A stretch of 64,000 bases of DNA from Fasciolopsis buskii. Its lineage: Eukaryota > Platyhelminthes > Trematoda > Plagiorchiida > Fasciolidae. Both the position numbers and the translations under genes were made by a program. The stretch lies in NCBI GenBank assembly GCA_008360955.1, contig LUCM01000171.1, forward strand, positions 22,028 to 86,027, in the 5' to 3' direction. The notes beneath the pieces are model-generated. The model saw only the letters and a program-made list of their open reading frames with translations, did no database searches and was not told the origin of the DNA. Below are positions 36,725 through 48,934 of the stretch, piece by piece (positions within the stretch are counted from its first letter, which is position 1; the number at the start of each line of letters is the position of its first letter).

Positions 36725-36835
36725 AACCGATACCCATGATCCTGAAACTTGGGTGGCATAGAACCACATAAGGTTCTAACAGGCAGCAAATTGTCACCTA
36801 CCGCCAAAGTGACCGACGGATCTGGGATTTCAATG
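36725..36835 (-). repeat. Family 2 SINE-like repeat, partial
   Basis: Minus copy with CCATGATCCTGAAACTTGGG, ACCACATAAGGTTCTAACAG and CCTACCGCCAAAGTGACCGA, then a GATCTGGGATTTCAA B-box remnant. Confidence 0.62.
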
Positions 36836-37545
36836 TGTGACCTTTTTTGGACAACAGATGCTTAATCCACTCGGTAACTACCGGTTCACGATTGCCAAAA
36901 GGGATGCCGGAACAAGTCCAGATCACTCTTCGCAAAGAAACTATTTGAACAATCGACAGTTACTTTACATTTTTTATAATGAAAGCTTTCAAACTAATCC
37001 TGATAACCCCAGGTTTTACACGAGATTACACAGGCATACACTGACGTCTGGATGCAGTGATTCGGATCCTAAACCAGTCCCTGGTGGCGATGCTCATCCA
37101 CGTAACGCAACGTTTTCAGATCTTTGGCATATATATATATGTATGTAAACACAAATCTGTGTGTAAGTCACATCCCATGGGAACCATGGTCAAAGAGGAA
37201 GAGACACAGAAAAAAGGAAAACAAGCATTTTGCAGATTTCACCACACATGTGGTAGTTCCTCCGCTACCATATTACCCATTGCTCACTGGAACTGATGTT
37301 TCCTCTGAGGGGTGGTTGCTTAAGTCGAAGTAGAAGAATTCTGTGGAACTCAAGTTTACTCCATCAATTTTATCCGCTTAGGGTTTTTATAATCACGGCA
37401 AAAATATCATTGTCAAGATGATGATTGCATTCTTCAACCGTCGGGAGCGATCGAGTAGTCACGAGGCCCCCGAAGCTATCCACTACCGTGGCCAGCAGAA
37501 TTTAGTTAGATGACTTGATTTGTTAACATAATTGACCTATTGCAG

Positions 37546-37632
37546 TCCCCGATTATGACAATGACAGAAGAAGAGCAGCACCGAACTGAATACATTAACC
37601 ATTTTGAAAAGATACTAATCGCAGAATCAGCT
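37546..37632 (+). other. Exon-like segment, plus strand
   Basis: An 87-bp open segment has strong splice sites on both sides: attgacctattgcag before it and GTAAGTAC after it. One frame gives 29 codons, including TEEEQHRTEYINHFEKIL. No partner exon or family was recognised. It is antisense to the host gene, within its large intron. Confidence 0.2.
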
Positions 37633-38929
37633 GTAAGTACTTTGAAAGTGATCCGCGGGTCACACAATCGACAGATGCTGATTACCGACGTCGATAGGCA
37701 CGGTCGAACTGATATACTAATACAAACGTGAAATTACTACAAGTTAGACGATCACGATAATTTCTCCAACCAACTGGATTGGTCGCATCACATGAAAAAG
37801 CGCCTGGTACGATCACCTGACTAGCGGATTCCTTTTTGTCAGCATCAGCATCACCATTAACACAATTAGTACCCACAAGACTAGCGACACCATCTCCGAT
37901 GAATGTTGTTACTTGCTACTTATTCTTGACCTTACCGTACACTACCGCATGCATGTCACGTGAGGTCGATGAGGGGGGGGCATAACGAACCGCTAACTGT
38001 ATACGATCGGTTTGGTGTCTATCTCCGTGTTGACACCATAGCTACCATCCTACTGCGACGCGGAGAACATAGGAATTAGACTACCAAACATTAAACAGAT
38101 AGTTGGTTGTCTTTGCTGAAGAGGGAATTAGTGCATACCTCATTCATTGCAGAGGGCAAACAAAGATCGGTCGAATTTTAAGCACTGGCTTAGCAGAGGA
38201 TAATTTCAATGTACAAACAAAAACGAATGTTTTGTGAGAACGAGAAGAAACAAGACTGGCGATTATATTCTGTAATTCCAAAGTACATCAATGTGATCCG
38301 ATCCGGGTCAAGGTGGTTTTCTGTCTTCCACGTGATCGGTTGCCGTGAGGGAAAACTTGGTGTGTGAGTGTGTTTATGTGTACCTGTCTGTGTGCTATTG
38401 TTTTTGCAAGAGCCATACATCACAATCGAATACATGATAGCCAAGATGTTTGCAACCTAAACGCTTTTAGTTACACACGTTTTCATTGTGCGTTGAAATC
38501 GAATGACAAAAAAAAATTGGTCCCAGAAATTCTAGAGGTCGACTGCCTAGTCAACATCGACAGGTTTTTGGTTGCTAATTTCGTACTGTAGAAAATAAAA
38601 GGTTTCGGTAGATCGAGAGATAAATGATTTATACAAACAAATCTAGTCAAAGAGGAGACGAATGTTTCAAGATAACTCTATCACGCGTCCAACCGCACGT
38701 AACGAACATCTGGATTGTCACGGAACAAACGAAGTAAACCACTTTAGCAGACTAGTAAAATATAATCAGTGGTCAGAGAACGTAGCTGAACAAATGACTT
38801 GGTGGTGACTGAACTCCCGTAGTTGGCGATTGTGTTAACCAATAGGATATAGGTAGAGGATAACCAAAAACCGCCCGTCTGATAATTCTAACGATCGAAG
38901 AGAACACCCAATTTGCTCAAAAAGAGTTC

Positions 38930-39355
38930 AGCTTAATTTTACAACCGCAGATATCGTACCAACGTGCGCTGGATTTGTGTGCTACCTTACAGCACCATCT
39001 AGCCAAAAGAGAACAATGAACAGCAAGAGGCTGACAGTAAAATAAATCAGTTGAATAACTACACAGAAGAGAGATTTCGGATGAAAGAATTCCACTGAAT
39101 AATCCACTGTCTCCAATCATCGTTTCGGGGATTTCGTGGACCCAAACCCCGTAGTTTACCTGGAACTGCACAAACCAGTCTACTGGATAAAGTTTTCATA
39201 CTTTTCCCCATTCCGTCGACTGGCCACCACGAACCACCGGCCGTCTTGGAGGACAGCGAAAAAACGAGGCAATCGTTGCGTGGGCATGTGCAAAACATAT
39301 CCCATTAACCTTGATCTGGTTAAATTCAATGCCTCTTCTAAGGATTGAACCCTAG
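38930..39355 (-). mobile_element. LINE 3'-end fragment
   Basis: On the minus strand this encodes a broken version of the C-terminal LINE segment: KTAGGSWWPVDGMGKSMKTL (family KPRGGQPxTWQxGMKxLT) and KLRGLGPRNPRNDDWRQW. A 3' tail follows that includes the same bases around CTAAATGGTGCTG as at 18300-18420. Homologous stretches occur at 54360-54750 and 18280-18430. Confidence 0.72.
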
Positions 39356-39606
39356 ATTAACCTCTAAGTCGCCGACGAAATTCTCTCACCATATTCTAGC
39401 AACACTACGAAGTAGCCAGGGTTCAAACGTTCAAGATGTTTATACATTTGCAATCAGGGACACTACATCCTGAGGAGTGTGCTCGGATGATGAGTTCATC
39501 TCAAGAATTACAACGCCGACTGGCTGAAGTTTCTTGTCAGAGAGTGAAAATGGAATGTTATGTACACGGATAAGGGGGAATTTTGCCCGTTCAGTAATAG
39601 ATAAAC

Positions 39607-39900
39607 ATGCGCTTATTTGAATGCTACTGCCGTTGGATAACAACTCCTTTTCGGTTTACTCGATATTGTTTATTGATACTTTTAAATTTGTCATGGTTCG
39701 AGGCCCATTCACCAACCAATTATTGGCAACTCAAAACTACGTTCATTGACTCGTCGGGAGAAAACCACTCGCACGACTGCGCTTATTATTGTTCCACGAC
39801 TAGCTTCGCCGGGAACAAAGTGTGTCCGAGATCAATTAGTGATCACCTTACTGGCTATTGCCGTTGCCATCGGAGATGCAATGCATGCAAGGGAAACTAA
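39607..39900 (+). CDS. Candidate cysteine-rich secreted peptide, CS-alpha-beta/macin-like pattern
   Basis: An open frame of 97 codons. A hydrophobic segment (CLLILLNLSWFEAHS) could be a signal peptide. It is followed by YWQLKTTF and a cluster with spacing C-x3-C-x10-C-x11-C-x-C (DCAYYC ... VC ... YCRC), then HRRCNAC. C-x3-C with a later C-x-C is the core of CS-alpha-beta peptides. The 10-residue step and final CRC also fit invertebrate macins such as theromacin and hydramacin. The first two macin cysteines are not visible, and the N-terminal 20 residues are unusual for a signal peptide. It lies in the giant intron, antisense to the host gene. It could be a chance frame. Confidence 0.28.
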   Translation: MRLFECYCRWITTPFRFTRYCLLILLNLSWFEAHSPTNYWQLKTTFIDSSGENHSHDCAYYCSTTSFAGNKVCPRSISDHLTGYCRCHRRCNACKGN

Positions 39901-42900
39901 CAATTGATGCGATTAAAAAATCAGTTAAACGGGAAACGACCGCAAACGATTTTCCCCCACCATGGTTACAATCCAATATCGACCTTCCCGCACAAACCCA
40001 AGGTAACCTGTTCGGCTGGCATCGAATATTCGTGAAATTTAAATGAAACTATCAATTTGAAACGGTATCAGTTAACAACCACTCTCTTTCTTTCTTTGTT
40101 TCTCTCAAACTCTAAAAGTAGAGAATTAAAAATGCAGTTCCTAGTTGATTCTGATAAACTGAGTGGTGATTCAGTGAAAACCGTGCAATTCAGACTAGCA
40201 AAAATTTCGACAAGACACCTTTTATTCCGTTGTCTAAGTAAATATGAACAGACAAATTTATCAACTTCGAAAAAAGTGAAGTGGTCACACAAGAGAAAAG
40301 GGTGATGCTGCGATTTCGTCAACGCTTTGTTTTTGAATGGTTGTTGTTACGCATACATAATTAAGTCGCATATTTAGGAAAGTGAAAATGACCGCATGGT
40401 TTGATAATGGTTCTGTAACAACTGGACAACAAAAATCATTTGATTCTCGATGCCGTCACTGTTCACGTGATTCAGTGAAATGAATATTTGTCAAGACTGC
40501 TGACTATTGCGTGGCGAATCCAATGCCGTTTCAAAGTATTACCATCATTCCGGGACCATTTGCCGCAGTGCAGACGGGATTTCTCGATCTGCTGTCAATG
40601 GTCGCTCGGACTGGTTTAGAGCTGCTAACCACGTAGGACGTCTGTGAGCGATAGAGGTCGATAATGACAGTTTGGCAGCAATTGTACCGAACCGGCGGTT
40701 TCAGTGATGAGATTACATATCAAGCGTAAGAATGCACACAACAATCTGAGTCCACGAGTGCACACTTTGTGCCCGTGTTCGCGATTAGCCTTTCTCGATG
40801 GTGCCACCCTTTGAGACAGAGAGTAACCGAAAAGACTAACCAGCGGACTGGCTCGAGTGACGTAAATGAGATTTACCCACCGGGTGGTCGGAAACACTGG
40901 GTAATATGGTTGTGCGGCAGTGAAGGGCATAACTCGATGGAAAACTTATTTTCGGCTCTCTGATTTTTCACTCATTTTCTTTTCTGTTCGTCCTTCAGCA
41001 GACGGTTGAGGTAACAATCAAAACCGGTACAAAGCGGCGTGAGACTAATTAGTTCAGACAATAAAGGGAACTGAGCTTATCAACCTTTTGCAGGCACAAT
41101 TGAAAAAAGATGGGAATGTGGAGAGGTGGACAGAGGCAAGGCATGTCATCACCCTGTGTTTAGACAGGGCGTGTTTACATGGCACTGATCCCCGACATTT
41201 TTCGCGCTCTCCTCTAACAACGGAGTTACATATCATTCCTAGTTAAAGCAATACTTGAGCATAAGCAAGTCACAGTCACCACGTGTTCGCAAGTACTGTT
41301 GCTCAAAACACAACTAAGCGCACAGACCGCGCGCGAAATGCTATTAGCATCATGGGGTTTGCTGGGCTGTTAGTGAAAAATTACCACACCAGTTGCACAA
41401 TTATCCTTTACCTAAGGATAAGTAGAATGGCAAAAATGTGTACCCGATCAGTGCGAAATACCGTTGGACGCGTCTCTCACACCACACGTATCGGTATCTT
41501 ACGGTTCGGAGAAAATAACATACTGTCAGGTTTACCCCATTCAGTTATCTGTTTAAAAACGAGTCACGTGAACAATGACCTTGGGAAGTATTTGAATTAA
41601 TGAACTGACAAACTAAGTTACGTTCGACTTAAACGCTGACAACTGCATGAGTTTGGTTGCCCATGCCTACAAGAAATTACGTCCGCCCTCTGGGATTAAT
41701 TTGATCGTAGCTATCACCAAGAGGCAGGTAGAGTATACCCCGATCTAGCCTGAGTGGAGTAAAAAACAGCAAACTGTTGAGGTAAAACCGAGGTATTCAA
41801 CCAACGATCGAACTGGTGTATAAAAGTGTCTTGCTCTCGGTTGATGCCCGGCGAAATGAACAAAAGAAATGTGAACAAACAACTCGGAGTATAGGACTAA
41901 TGGGTAAAGATCACGAATAGAACTACGCTACTGTTCTCAAGGCTGTCACATCAGCTTATATTTCAAGCTGTTCAATGAGAGACGATCTGTGCACCCCAAT
42001 AGGCGAATCGAGCTCACTCCAGCCAATTAAATTGGAACAGAGACTGGTCCCGTAACAGAGGGATGGGGATACTGGACCGTTTTCACAAACAAACGAAGAA
42101 CGTGACTGCGTCGGAAGAGAACCGTTATAGACAAATAAATTTCACCGAAAAACGAGCATACCATACGGGGAACAAAAGTAAACAGTAGGATACAGTTTGA
42201 TGTCTCGGCAAGAAAAAAAAACGGACCAACACAACGGGAGGAATGCGAAAAAAGAAAATCAACCAATAAAACATATGCCCAAGACAGACGATGTGAAATG
42301 TGTATCTAAAAGAAATATCAATCTTGCTACATTGTAGTCTGGGAAAAGAAGTGTTGCATTGACTGTCCACATAGTGCTCGATAAAATCGGACCCAGCCTT
42401 AGGCAGTCGTGTAGAATGTTAAAGAAAAGTCTTGTTGGCCTACGATATTAAGTAGTTCATCAGCAACTGGAAAAAGAGGCACAGGCCGCAGAAAGCTAGC
42501 CGAATTTCCTGACCACACTAAGGGATCTGAGTTCCCAACTGGACGGTCACTGGCAAAGAACAATGCCACATATCGACCACTTAATTTTGCAGACTAACGG
42601 AAATTTTGTTACCGCTGTGCACCTAACTGTCACGGCTGTGAAATCGAACACAAGATTGGATCAATTTTCTAGAACTTGTGCGCAACCTCTCATTTCAACC
42701 TGTCTTATTCTGTCAACAAACGGGTGTCTCGTTGGCTTAGACCCCTCGATACCGGAAACAGACGGTGGGTAAACAGATTTAAATCGATACACGTCATGGC
42801 GGTGAACGGATAACTCATGAAGATCTGACGCAAGTACAAAAACAGCAATAACGATAACAACAACATAAAAGATACTAGTCGAAACAAGAGCCGAAAAAAC

Positions 42901-44639
42901 TTGCCAAACAGTCTTTTCGATCTGTGCGGAACCCGCTTTACATGGTGGTTGAAATACTTCCTTAATGCCAATTATTTTTACTTAAACAAACCATGAAGAC
43001 GCCTCCGAAATGATTCAGGTCATGATCACAATACTGCAATATATGGATGAACGAACGGGGTGAGATAAAGAGTTCACGAGAAATTGGTTAATTCCAAATC
43101 ACTCAGCTAGACTGCACACGTGTACCCCTTCCCCGAGGTTGTTTCGATCAGATCGGGCATGCAGACAGTTTCACGTGGACGTTTGAAAAACAAACCCCAT
43201 AAGACTGCTGAACGGATGGAATCCATCGAGTGGCAACAGTCCCACAAACTTTGGACAAACAACAATACGCGCACGTCTACAATACCGACTACCTACGACT
43301 CCCTCGAAATGATAACCAGTTGGGCGAAATAAGTATGATACCGAGAGTTTTCAGAAAGTCATGTGACAGCGTTCATTTTTAGGTCAACTCCTATTGTCGT
43401 GAAAGATTATCACTGATGATCGCAAATGAACGATGGACTATTTTTCGTTAAACTCATTGAATTAATTGCAAGCACAAGCACAAGCACAATGACAGTCCGT
43501 GCTTTGATGACCTGTTCGGCAATTATCTGAACTACTCTAGGGCACGCATTCCTCTGTAAACACAAACGGGTAATGTGTCACGGGATAAAGCATTATCACA
43601 TCTTGCATGCCCAATGTGTTAAACTGGGACTGTAACTAAAAACCCGCCGCAGTGCAACTGGAAACGTGTCAACATTCACACGTGCACATTAAATGGACTG
43701 TGAATGCACGGGTATGCGTGTACGTGATTCAGATCGATATGCGTAAAAGGCGAACATATGTGATCGAAAATCCCCGAACTAGCCAAAAGCCCGGAATGAG
43801 ACGATCGAGAAGTGTTGCAGAACGATCTGAACAAAGATCACGCAATGGACATAGAAAGGAGTTGAAATGGTAAATCCAACTTATTCAGCCGATTAGCACT
43901 TATCCCTGGGCCTCAGTAAAACAATTATTTGACATGATAACGAGATCGATCGACGACATTACGGCATCTGATTTACCCTGGTCTGAATGACAGCACCATC
44001 GTTCGCTTTGTATACCGAAACTAGAATAAAATTAACGGACATATACGATTGTAACTTTAAATAAAAAAAGTCAGCACAGAGGTCGTGAACAAAACGTCGC
44101 ATCTGTCAAACGCATTGTTTAAATCGTCCCGGTTTATGTCTGAGAATAACGCCATTCTCTTGATGGCTGATTTTAGCATTAGTACCACGGAAGGGTGAAA
44201 AAAGATTCGAACAAATCAATGTTCTAGATAACTGGAAACCCATCAGGAACTTTTGCATCCATTGTGTCAATGGAATAGGCTGGGATCGAATCGGCATCTT
44301 TTGTGTACCACAAAAATGCTCTGCTCACTGACTGTCACGTTGTTACGGCAGTCGGAAGCGCGAGGCGCGTGAATGAGAACACATTGTTTTAACGTTACAC
44401 TAACTGGTCAGGCTTTATTCACATGACTAACCTCGGAGGTCACACCCCAAATAGAATGGGAGAAAAACTAGCAGTTTTCGTCAGCTCTGATTAATATCAG
44501 CAGCTATTTTTGAAAGGTGAAAAATATTTACTATGAAAAAGCAAGAAAATGAACAATCCATCGCTGATCAAACCAAATAAGGTTTGAGTGCTGTGGAACG
44601 GGCTTAAGCCTGTAACTTCTAAAATCCATCTTTGCACGA
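39901..44639. other. Middle part of the 27-kb intron, unassigned
   Basis: No coding motif or repeat-family match was recognised apart from a short CAAGCA tandem repeat. Open frames are short and lack motifs. Confidence 0.45.
43471..43491. repeat. (CAAGCA)n short tandem repeat
   Basis: Three to four copies of a 6-base unit (caagcacaagcacaagcacaa). Confidence 0.85.
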
Positions 44640-44690
44640 CACAGGAACCAGCAACCATGAATCCGAGACTTGGGTTAAATCAACACATCA
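44640..44690 (-). repeat. Family 2 SINE-like repeat fragment
   Basis: A short match (AACCATGAATCCGAGACTTGGG) directly beside the 3' end of the split LINE. Confidence 0.35.
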
Positions 44691-46128
44691 TAATACTTCA
44701 TCATCATCGTTCAGCAGCAAGCCCCACTGACCACTGCCTTTCTCCTAGAGCTATGCGTTGCTATAGAAAGAATAAATAGGCAAGAGGGGGAGGGAGTAGA
44801 CTTATACAGACGAGAAAGGAATGTTATGAAACAGTCAACATACGCAACACTGTACGGACGCATATTTTCCAATCACTCTGATCCGACAGAAAATGGCAAC
44901 ACGATGACCACAAGCTCGCAACCTTTCGCTGCCATATTCTTTTTTCTAAACTAAAATGGTTGAAGAATATTTTTGGCATCAATCATGAAGTGAGACACCT
45001 AATTCACCTAAGTTCACTGAACATTTTCTCAGTTTACGATGCTGCGTCATCCATCGACCTCCATGTGGTTTCAACTACTCCGTGGAATTAACGGAAAACA
45101 GGGCACGGTACGATAGACGAGTGTTCGCCATACGCAACATCTAACCCCATCAACGTGACAGGCTGACATAATATTCTATAAACTGGTACCTAACAATCGA
45201 TTCCTAATTTCGACATCACTCAAGAGGTCCTCGGTCCAATACTAGAAATATTATGTAGACATTAATGGTCGGAAACGTCCAGGTGACGAACATCTCCAGT
45301 GGACAAACTCTACGTCTCGCAACCACATAATAGAACTGAGCGCACTGCGACACAATACGCCGGAACTTTTAACCTAACTGAAGGCGTGGGCCAGAAGAGC
45401 TTCAGTTCGGTGTACACCAATCAAAATTTGGATATACCCGAGACCACTTCTACTACCGTACTGCCATCGTTCGTCAAGTTGTCCAGACAACTGAGACGGT
45501 CAACAACCGTTGGCTACTCTAAATACAGTATCACGCTCGGTACTACTGTCATCCGGTGTTGCAACAGTACTTCGAACTCTGAAGGTCTAAAGCTACAGCA
45601 CCCGCGATTCTGTCTAGTGAACGCTGTGCATGTTTCGCAGAGTCGAGCAAACACACGATGTCGTCTGAGCAATCTAGGCTGCACAACTTCGCAATTACCA
45701 GTTCGACGCTTACATCGTGAAAACATCCTACAGCATTCTCCACCTCGCTGATGATGAAGTTAAACAGAAAAGGAAAGCTGGGACATCCTTGTTAAATACC
45801 GGTAGTTGTTTCGAATGAAATTGATAGTTCACCGCATAACCTTACGCGATCAGAAGTATGTTAGTACAATGGATACAGCAGGTTCACGAAGAGCGCTGAA
45901 CAGTACTGTTCGGCCGACTGAATTGAAGGTGCCGTTCAAGTCAAGAAAAACTATGATCGTTGGGTGGCAATGTGCGGCGCATTTCAAGTAGCTGACGAAG
46001 AGTGAAAATCCAGCGAATGCAACCTCAACCTGGCCGAAATCGGGCCTTCGGTTCGCGGACGTTACTCCCGCGCACCGATTTCAAAATCCGCAACATTATC
46101 ACAACTAAAACCTCATTAACTATCGGAA
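44690..46128 (-). mobile_element. LINE (RTE-like), 3' part, left of the LTR insertion
   Basis: Read on the minus strand from 46128 downward: a segment RFRPG.GCI.WIFTLRQ (fingers/palm region), IVFLDLNGTFNSVGR (family VFLDLKxAFDSVDR, first catalytic Asp), and DCSDDIVCLLDSA, where YADD has become CSDD. Next come VAVRSVLL.GCET and RHLDVSDH.CL (family RRLxVFDHRCLR), then LRMANTRLSYRALFS and HGGRWMTQ of the conserved C-terminal segment. Frames shift several times. The 3' end probably reaches about 44700, a stretch also found at 24400-24745. This is the downstream half of the element whose upstream half is at 50141-51060. Confidence 0.82.
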
Positions 46129-46302
46129 TGTGGTATTTGTGAGTGACTGTGTTGCCAACTCCCTGTATTCCTACTGTATTTCTGTAAGTATTGCGAAAGT
46201 TCTAGTACGCATAACACGAATATACCGCAGTATATTGCACGCTGTATTGATTTTCTAGGTCCATAGAAGACTGAGCGGAATTCCTGTATTTCAATACATA
46301 CA
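46129..46302 (+). repeat. 5' LTR
   Basis: It begins TGTGGTATTTGTGAGTGACTG and aligns with the repeat at 49950-50140. Shared blocks include an ACGAATATACxGCA segment and CAATACATACA near the end. Compared with the 3' copy, the last 8 bases (CTGCTACA) are missing, explained by a slip between two ACA triplets. The apparent end therefore abuts the primer-site-like TGGTCACG. Confidence 0.8.
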
Positions 46303-46320
46303 TGGTCACGTTTCGCGTCG
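46303..46320 (+). other. Candidate primer binding site
   Basis: TGGTCACGTTTCGCGTCG lies directly after the 5' LTR. Primer sites of LTR elements start with TGG, complementary to the CCA end of a tRNA. I cannot name the tRNA with confidence. Confidence 0.5.
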
Positions 46321-46559
46321 CAAACGGAACTCTCATAACGCATTCGACCGAATTAGAAGCATTGAACACTAACTGCACCGCCAGATAATGTAAAGGTTAC
46401 TTCAAGCCATGCGAAAAGATATGTCCAAATGAAATGACTTGAGTGCTGAGAAGAGGACGGGGTTGTTCTTACATTTCATTGGGAAAGAAGCTTCGGCTTT
46501 AGTAAAAAAACCGGCTTTTTCAGCATCTCATTTGAGAGACTACTACTTTTACGCCATTT

Positions 46560-47118
46560 AGGACATGCGAATTTTGTTGTCGCTGAGAGAGAGAGAGAAA
46601 GCAAAACTTAATACGTTGGTTCGTGAAGAAAATCAGTTCGTTCGAGGATTCGTCTTTGAGCTCCAGACAATTTTCAAAATGTGACTATAGTCCACATCTG
46701 AATGACCAACTTCTAGATTGTTTAATTGTTGGAATAAACAATAAAAATCCAGCAACGATTACTACTTCTTCAAGACCAGACTTTTCAGAATGTACGCAAT
46801 GTTTGCAAGCCATACCGGGATGTCATGTCAGCGGCAACCTTAGCAGCTGATCGGATCTTGTTCAGTTCTTCCAAATCCAAACGACAAATCTAAATAAAGA
46901 CTCTACAAACATTCGGCACTGCAAGCAGTCATCGTATAAATTTTGTCAAACCAAGGATGCCAGTAATTTGTCAAAATGCAGACCAGAAGCAACTCAGTAG
47001 ATGCACTTCATGTGGGCAGTTGCACTCACAATTTTCATGTCCACATCGGCAATCAAAATGCATTTCCTGTGGTAAGATCGGCCACATACAATGTGTCTGT
47101 CATTCGCGTGAAATTTGA
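46560..47118 (+). pseudogene. gag remnant with zinc knuckle (Ty3/gypsy)
   Basis: An open stretch around 46623-46850 contains DQLLDCLIVGINNKN followed by a DFSECTQCLQAI segment. This resembles the conserved gag pattern RLxxGInxxxIxxxLL...FxxALEIAqAme of K02A2.6-like elements. A zinc-knuckle segment at 47002-47100 reads CTSCGQLHS...C, then CISCGKIGHIQCVC, matching the paired-cysteine nucleocapsid motif (CxxCGxxGHxxxxC). The two parts are in different frames and separated by stops, so no intact gag is encoded. Confidence 0.75.
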
Positions 47119-47124
47119 CGAATG

Positions 47125-47544
47125 ACTGTTGACTTGTGCTCAAACCAAGATTCCATTAACGACGAACTTTCCACACTCGTCTTGTCCGTTTTATATGACA
47201 AGTAACCTCATCTGATGGAAACACTGTCTATCCCGAGTGGTATTTCTCACTCTTTTATTGGTGATACAGGTAGGGCTGAGTCAATTATTTCCGATATTGC
47301 TGTACTGTCGTTTCATCCTATATTAGGCCAACATGTAAAACCATACGGGTCATTTTTGCCTATTCTTGAATTTTGCTTAATTCCTAATTGCATTTCTGAT
47401 TCTTCTCCAGTCAACCGCCAATTTTTGATCTCATATTCGGGTCCGTCAATACTTGGATTGGATGCTCTCTGCAAATCAAGTGCGAACTTTTCCTTCCTTA
47501 CAGTTCAGCATGACATATTTGACGTCCGCAAAGCTTATTCTTAA
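47125..47544 (+). pseudogene. Aspartic protease remnant (Ty3/gypsy)
   Basis: The open frame from 47215 contains SFIGDTGRAESII, which corresponds to the D-T-G-S-A active site of retropepsins (DTGRA here). GPSILGLDAL at the far end matches the conserved I-L-G-x-D/K-x-L. The spacing fits a single-copy retropepsin between the gag zinc knuckle and reverse transcriptase. The Ser-to-Arg change after DTG and the broken junction with gag indicate decay. Confidence 0.75.
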
Positions 47545-48489
47545 GTGCTCAAAACTTACTGGCGGAATGAACATAACTTCTGTCAAACTGAAAGTTTTCG
47601 GCGATCCTATGTTGCTCACGAAGCATATTATATCATTTGGTCTATGCGAAGTAGCCATACGAACCATGTGCGAAAAAGGACTGATAACGTCTATTGTAAC
47701 TCCGCTGGAAGCGGAAAGAAAAAACTTTGGGAATCTATAACGACTCCCGATTGATTTTAAACTAGTTACCAAAGCGAACATGTGTGACTGAAGAACCAGA
47801 AGACATTGTTCATCGGTCAGTCGGCTCAGTCATTTCCGGAGATTGATCTGAAGGATGCCTGTTTACAAGTTTCGCTTGATACTTCATGCAGTTTGTTGAC
47901 AGTCTTAGATACTCCATTTGGTTTCTACGGATGGTATTATCCCTTTTTGGTTTGTATGTATCCTCTGCGATTCGCAGGAGTCCTTCAATTCTATTACTGC
48001 CAGTCTTGATGGTGTTAAGCCTTATTAAGATGAAGTAGTGGTCCATGGTCCCTTGAAGGATATAAGTAATCCCAATCTATGCCGTCTACTCGAAATGCTC
48101 ATCCAGTTTAGTGTTGAAATCAACCCTTAGAAATGTGTTCACTGTTGACTAATTCTCCCATCTTGGATGTGAAATCAGTTTTGCTAGAATTCCCCAAGCG
48201 ACTGTCACCCTTAGTTGACGTCTCTTCCACTGATGACGCTCATGCACTTTCCATTTTAGTTGCTTTCCAGTGTCACGCTCAATTTATCCCAAACATTTCA
48301 CAGAAAGCCAAATACTTGTTTGAAACTTTTAACAAGTTTTCTCGTGGCCCTCATTCCATAAAAAAACGCTACGCGGATCTTTTATCCTTTCTTCGGTCGG
48401 ACGTTGTTCTTAAATCTTTTTCATCTAAAGATCCTTCTGTTGTAATTACAGATGTTTCTCCTATAAGTATTGGTGCTGTTCTGGAATGA
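47545..48489 (+). pseudogene. Reverse transcriptase remnant (Ty3/gypsy)
   Basis: Pieces in alternating frames match the gypsy reverse transcriptase. CEKGLITSIVTPLEA corresponds to the ExGxIxPxxSxxAxPI block. FPEIDLKDACLQV corresponds to the F-S-K-L-D-L-x-A-Y-x-Q block with its first catalytic Asp, followed by DTPFGFYGW. A Y-x-D-E-V-V-V-H-G segment (with a stop at the position before D) stands where YxDDVLV is expected. RLSPLVDVSSTDDAHAL and the QFIPNISQKAK connection segment follow. Several stop codons and at least three frame changes interrupt it. Confidence 0.8.
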
Positions 48490-48930
48490 AATGGACGATC
48501 TGTGATATGCATTCTCAGGAGGCTTGTGAAAGCGGAAATGGTATATTCTCAAACACAAAGGGGAGCGTTAGCTGCCTATTGGGCAGTCAAACGCTTGCAC
48601 GAGTTCATTTACAGGATGAAGTTTACTATCGTCCTTGATCTTGAGACGTTAAAGATTTTGTATCACCCCACACAGTCACTAGCAAAATCCTCGGCCACGG
48701 TGGTTCGAGGTTGGGGTATTGCATTAACCGTCTATAACTACAATATCACCCATCAAATTGTGGAAAACATCCAACATACCGACTTCCAGTCTAGAAATAC
48801 TCAGTCTTTCGTGAGGAATCAAACGTCAGATTGCCTATTGCAGCAGCTACTTTCCATACAAATAAGAGACCTAGTTCAAAATACTCTTAAGTGCTTTAGA
48901 CCCATTATTTCAGCGCTGCTGGATCAGTAA
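48412..48930 (+). pseudogene. RNase H domain remnant (Ty3/gypsy)
   Basis: VVITDVSPISIGAVLE carries the first catalytic Asp of the retroviral-type RNase H (TDAS in the family). YSQTQRGALAAYWAVKRLHEF matches the sQtEREAlAivwavkrfh block, but the catalytic Glu is Gly here. FTIVLDLETLKILYHP matches the FtivtDheaLk block with the next Asp kept. One in-frame stop separates the first block from the rest. Confidence 0.8.
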
Positions 48931-48934
48931 TGAA

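Larger units (their letters stand above)
31056..38929. other. First part of the 27-kb intron, mostly unassigned
   Basis: It contains family 2 repeats (33285, 34018, 36725) and the exon-like segment at 37546. Around 32170-32400 a plus frame (NFPGLFSKQLRQRTLGIYLRP) faintly resembles the start of a gypsy reverse transcriptase, too weak to call. A G-rich run lies at 34160-34180. Confidence 0.4.

Noticed and set aside
45299..45751. 150-codon plus-strand open frame
   Set aside because: It is the antisense shadow of the LINE reverse transcriptase read on the minus strand.
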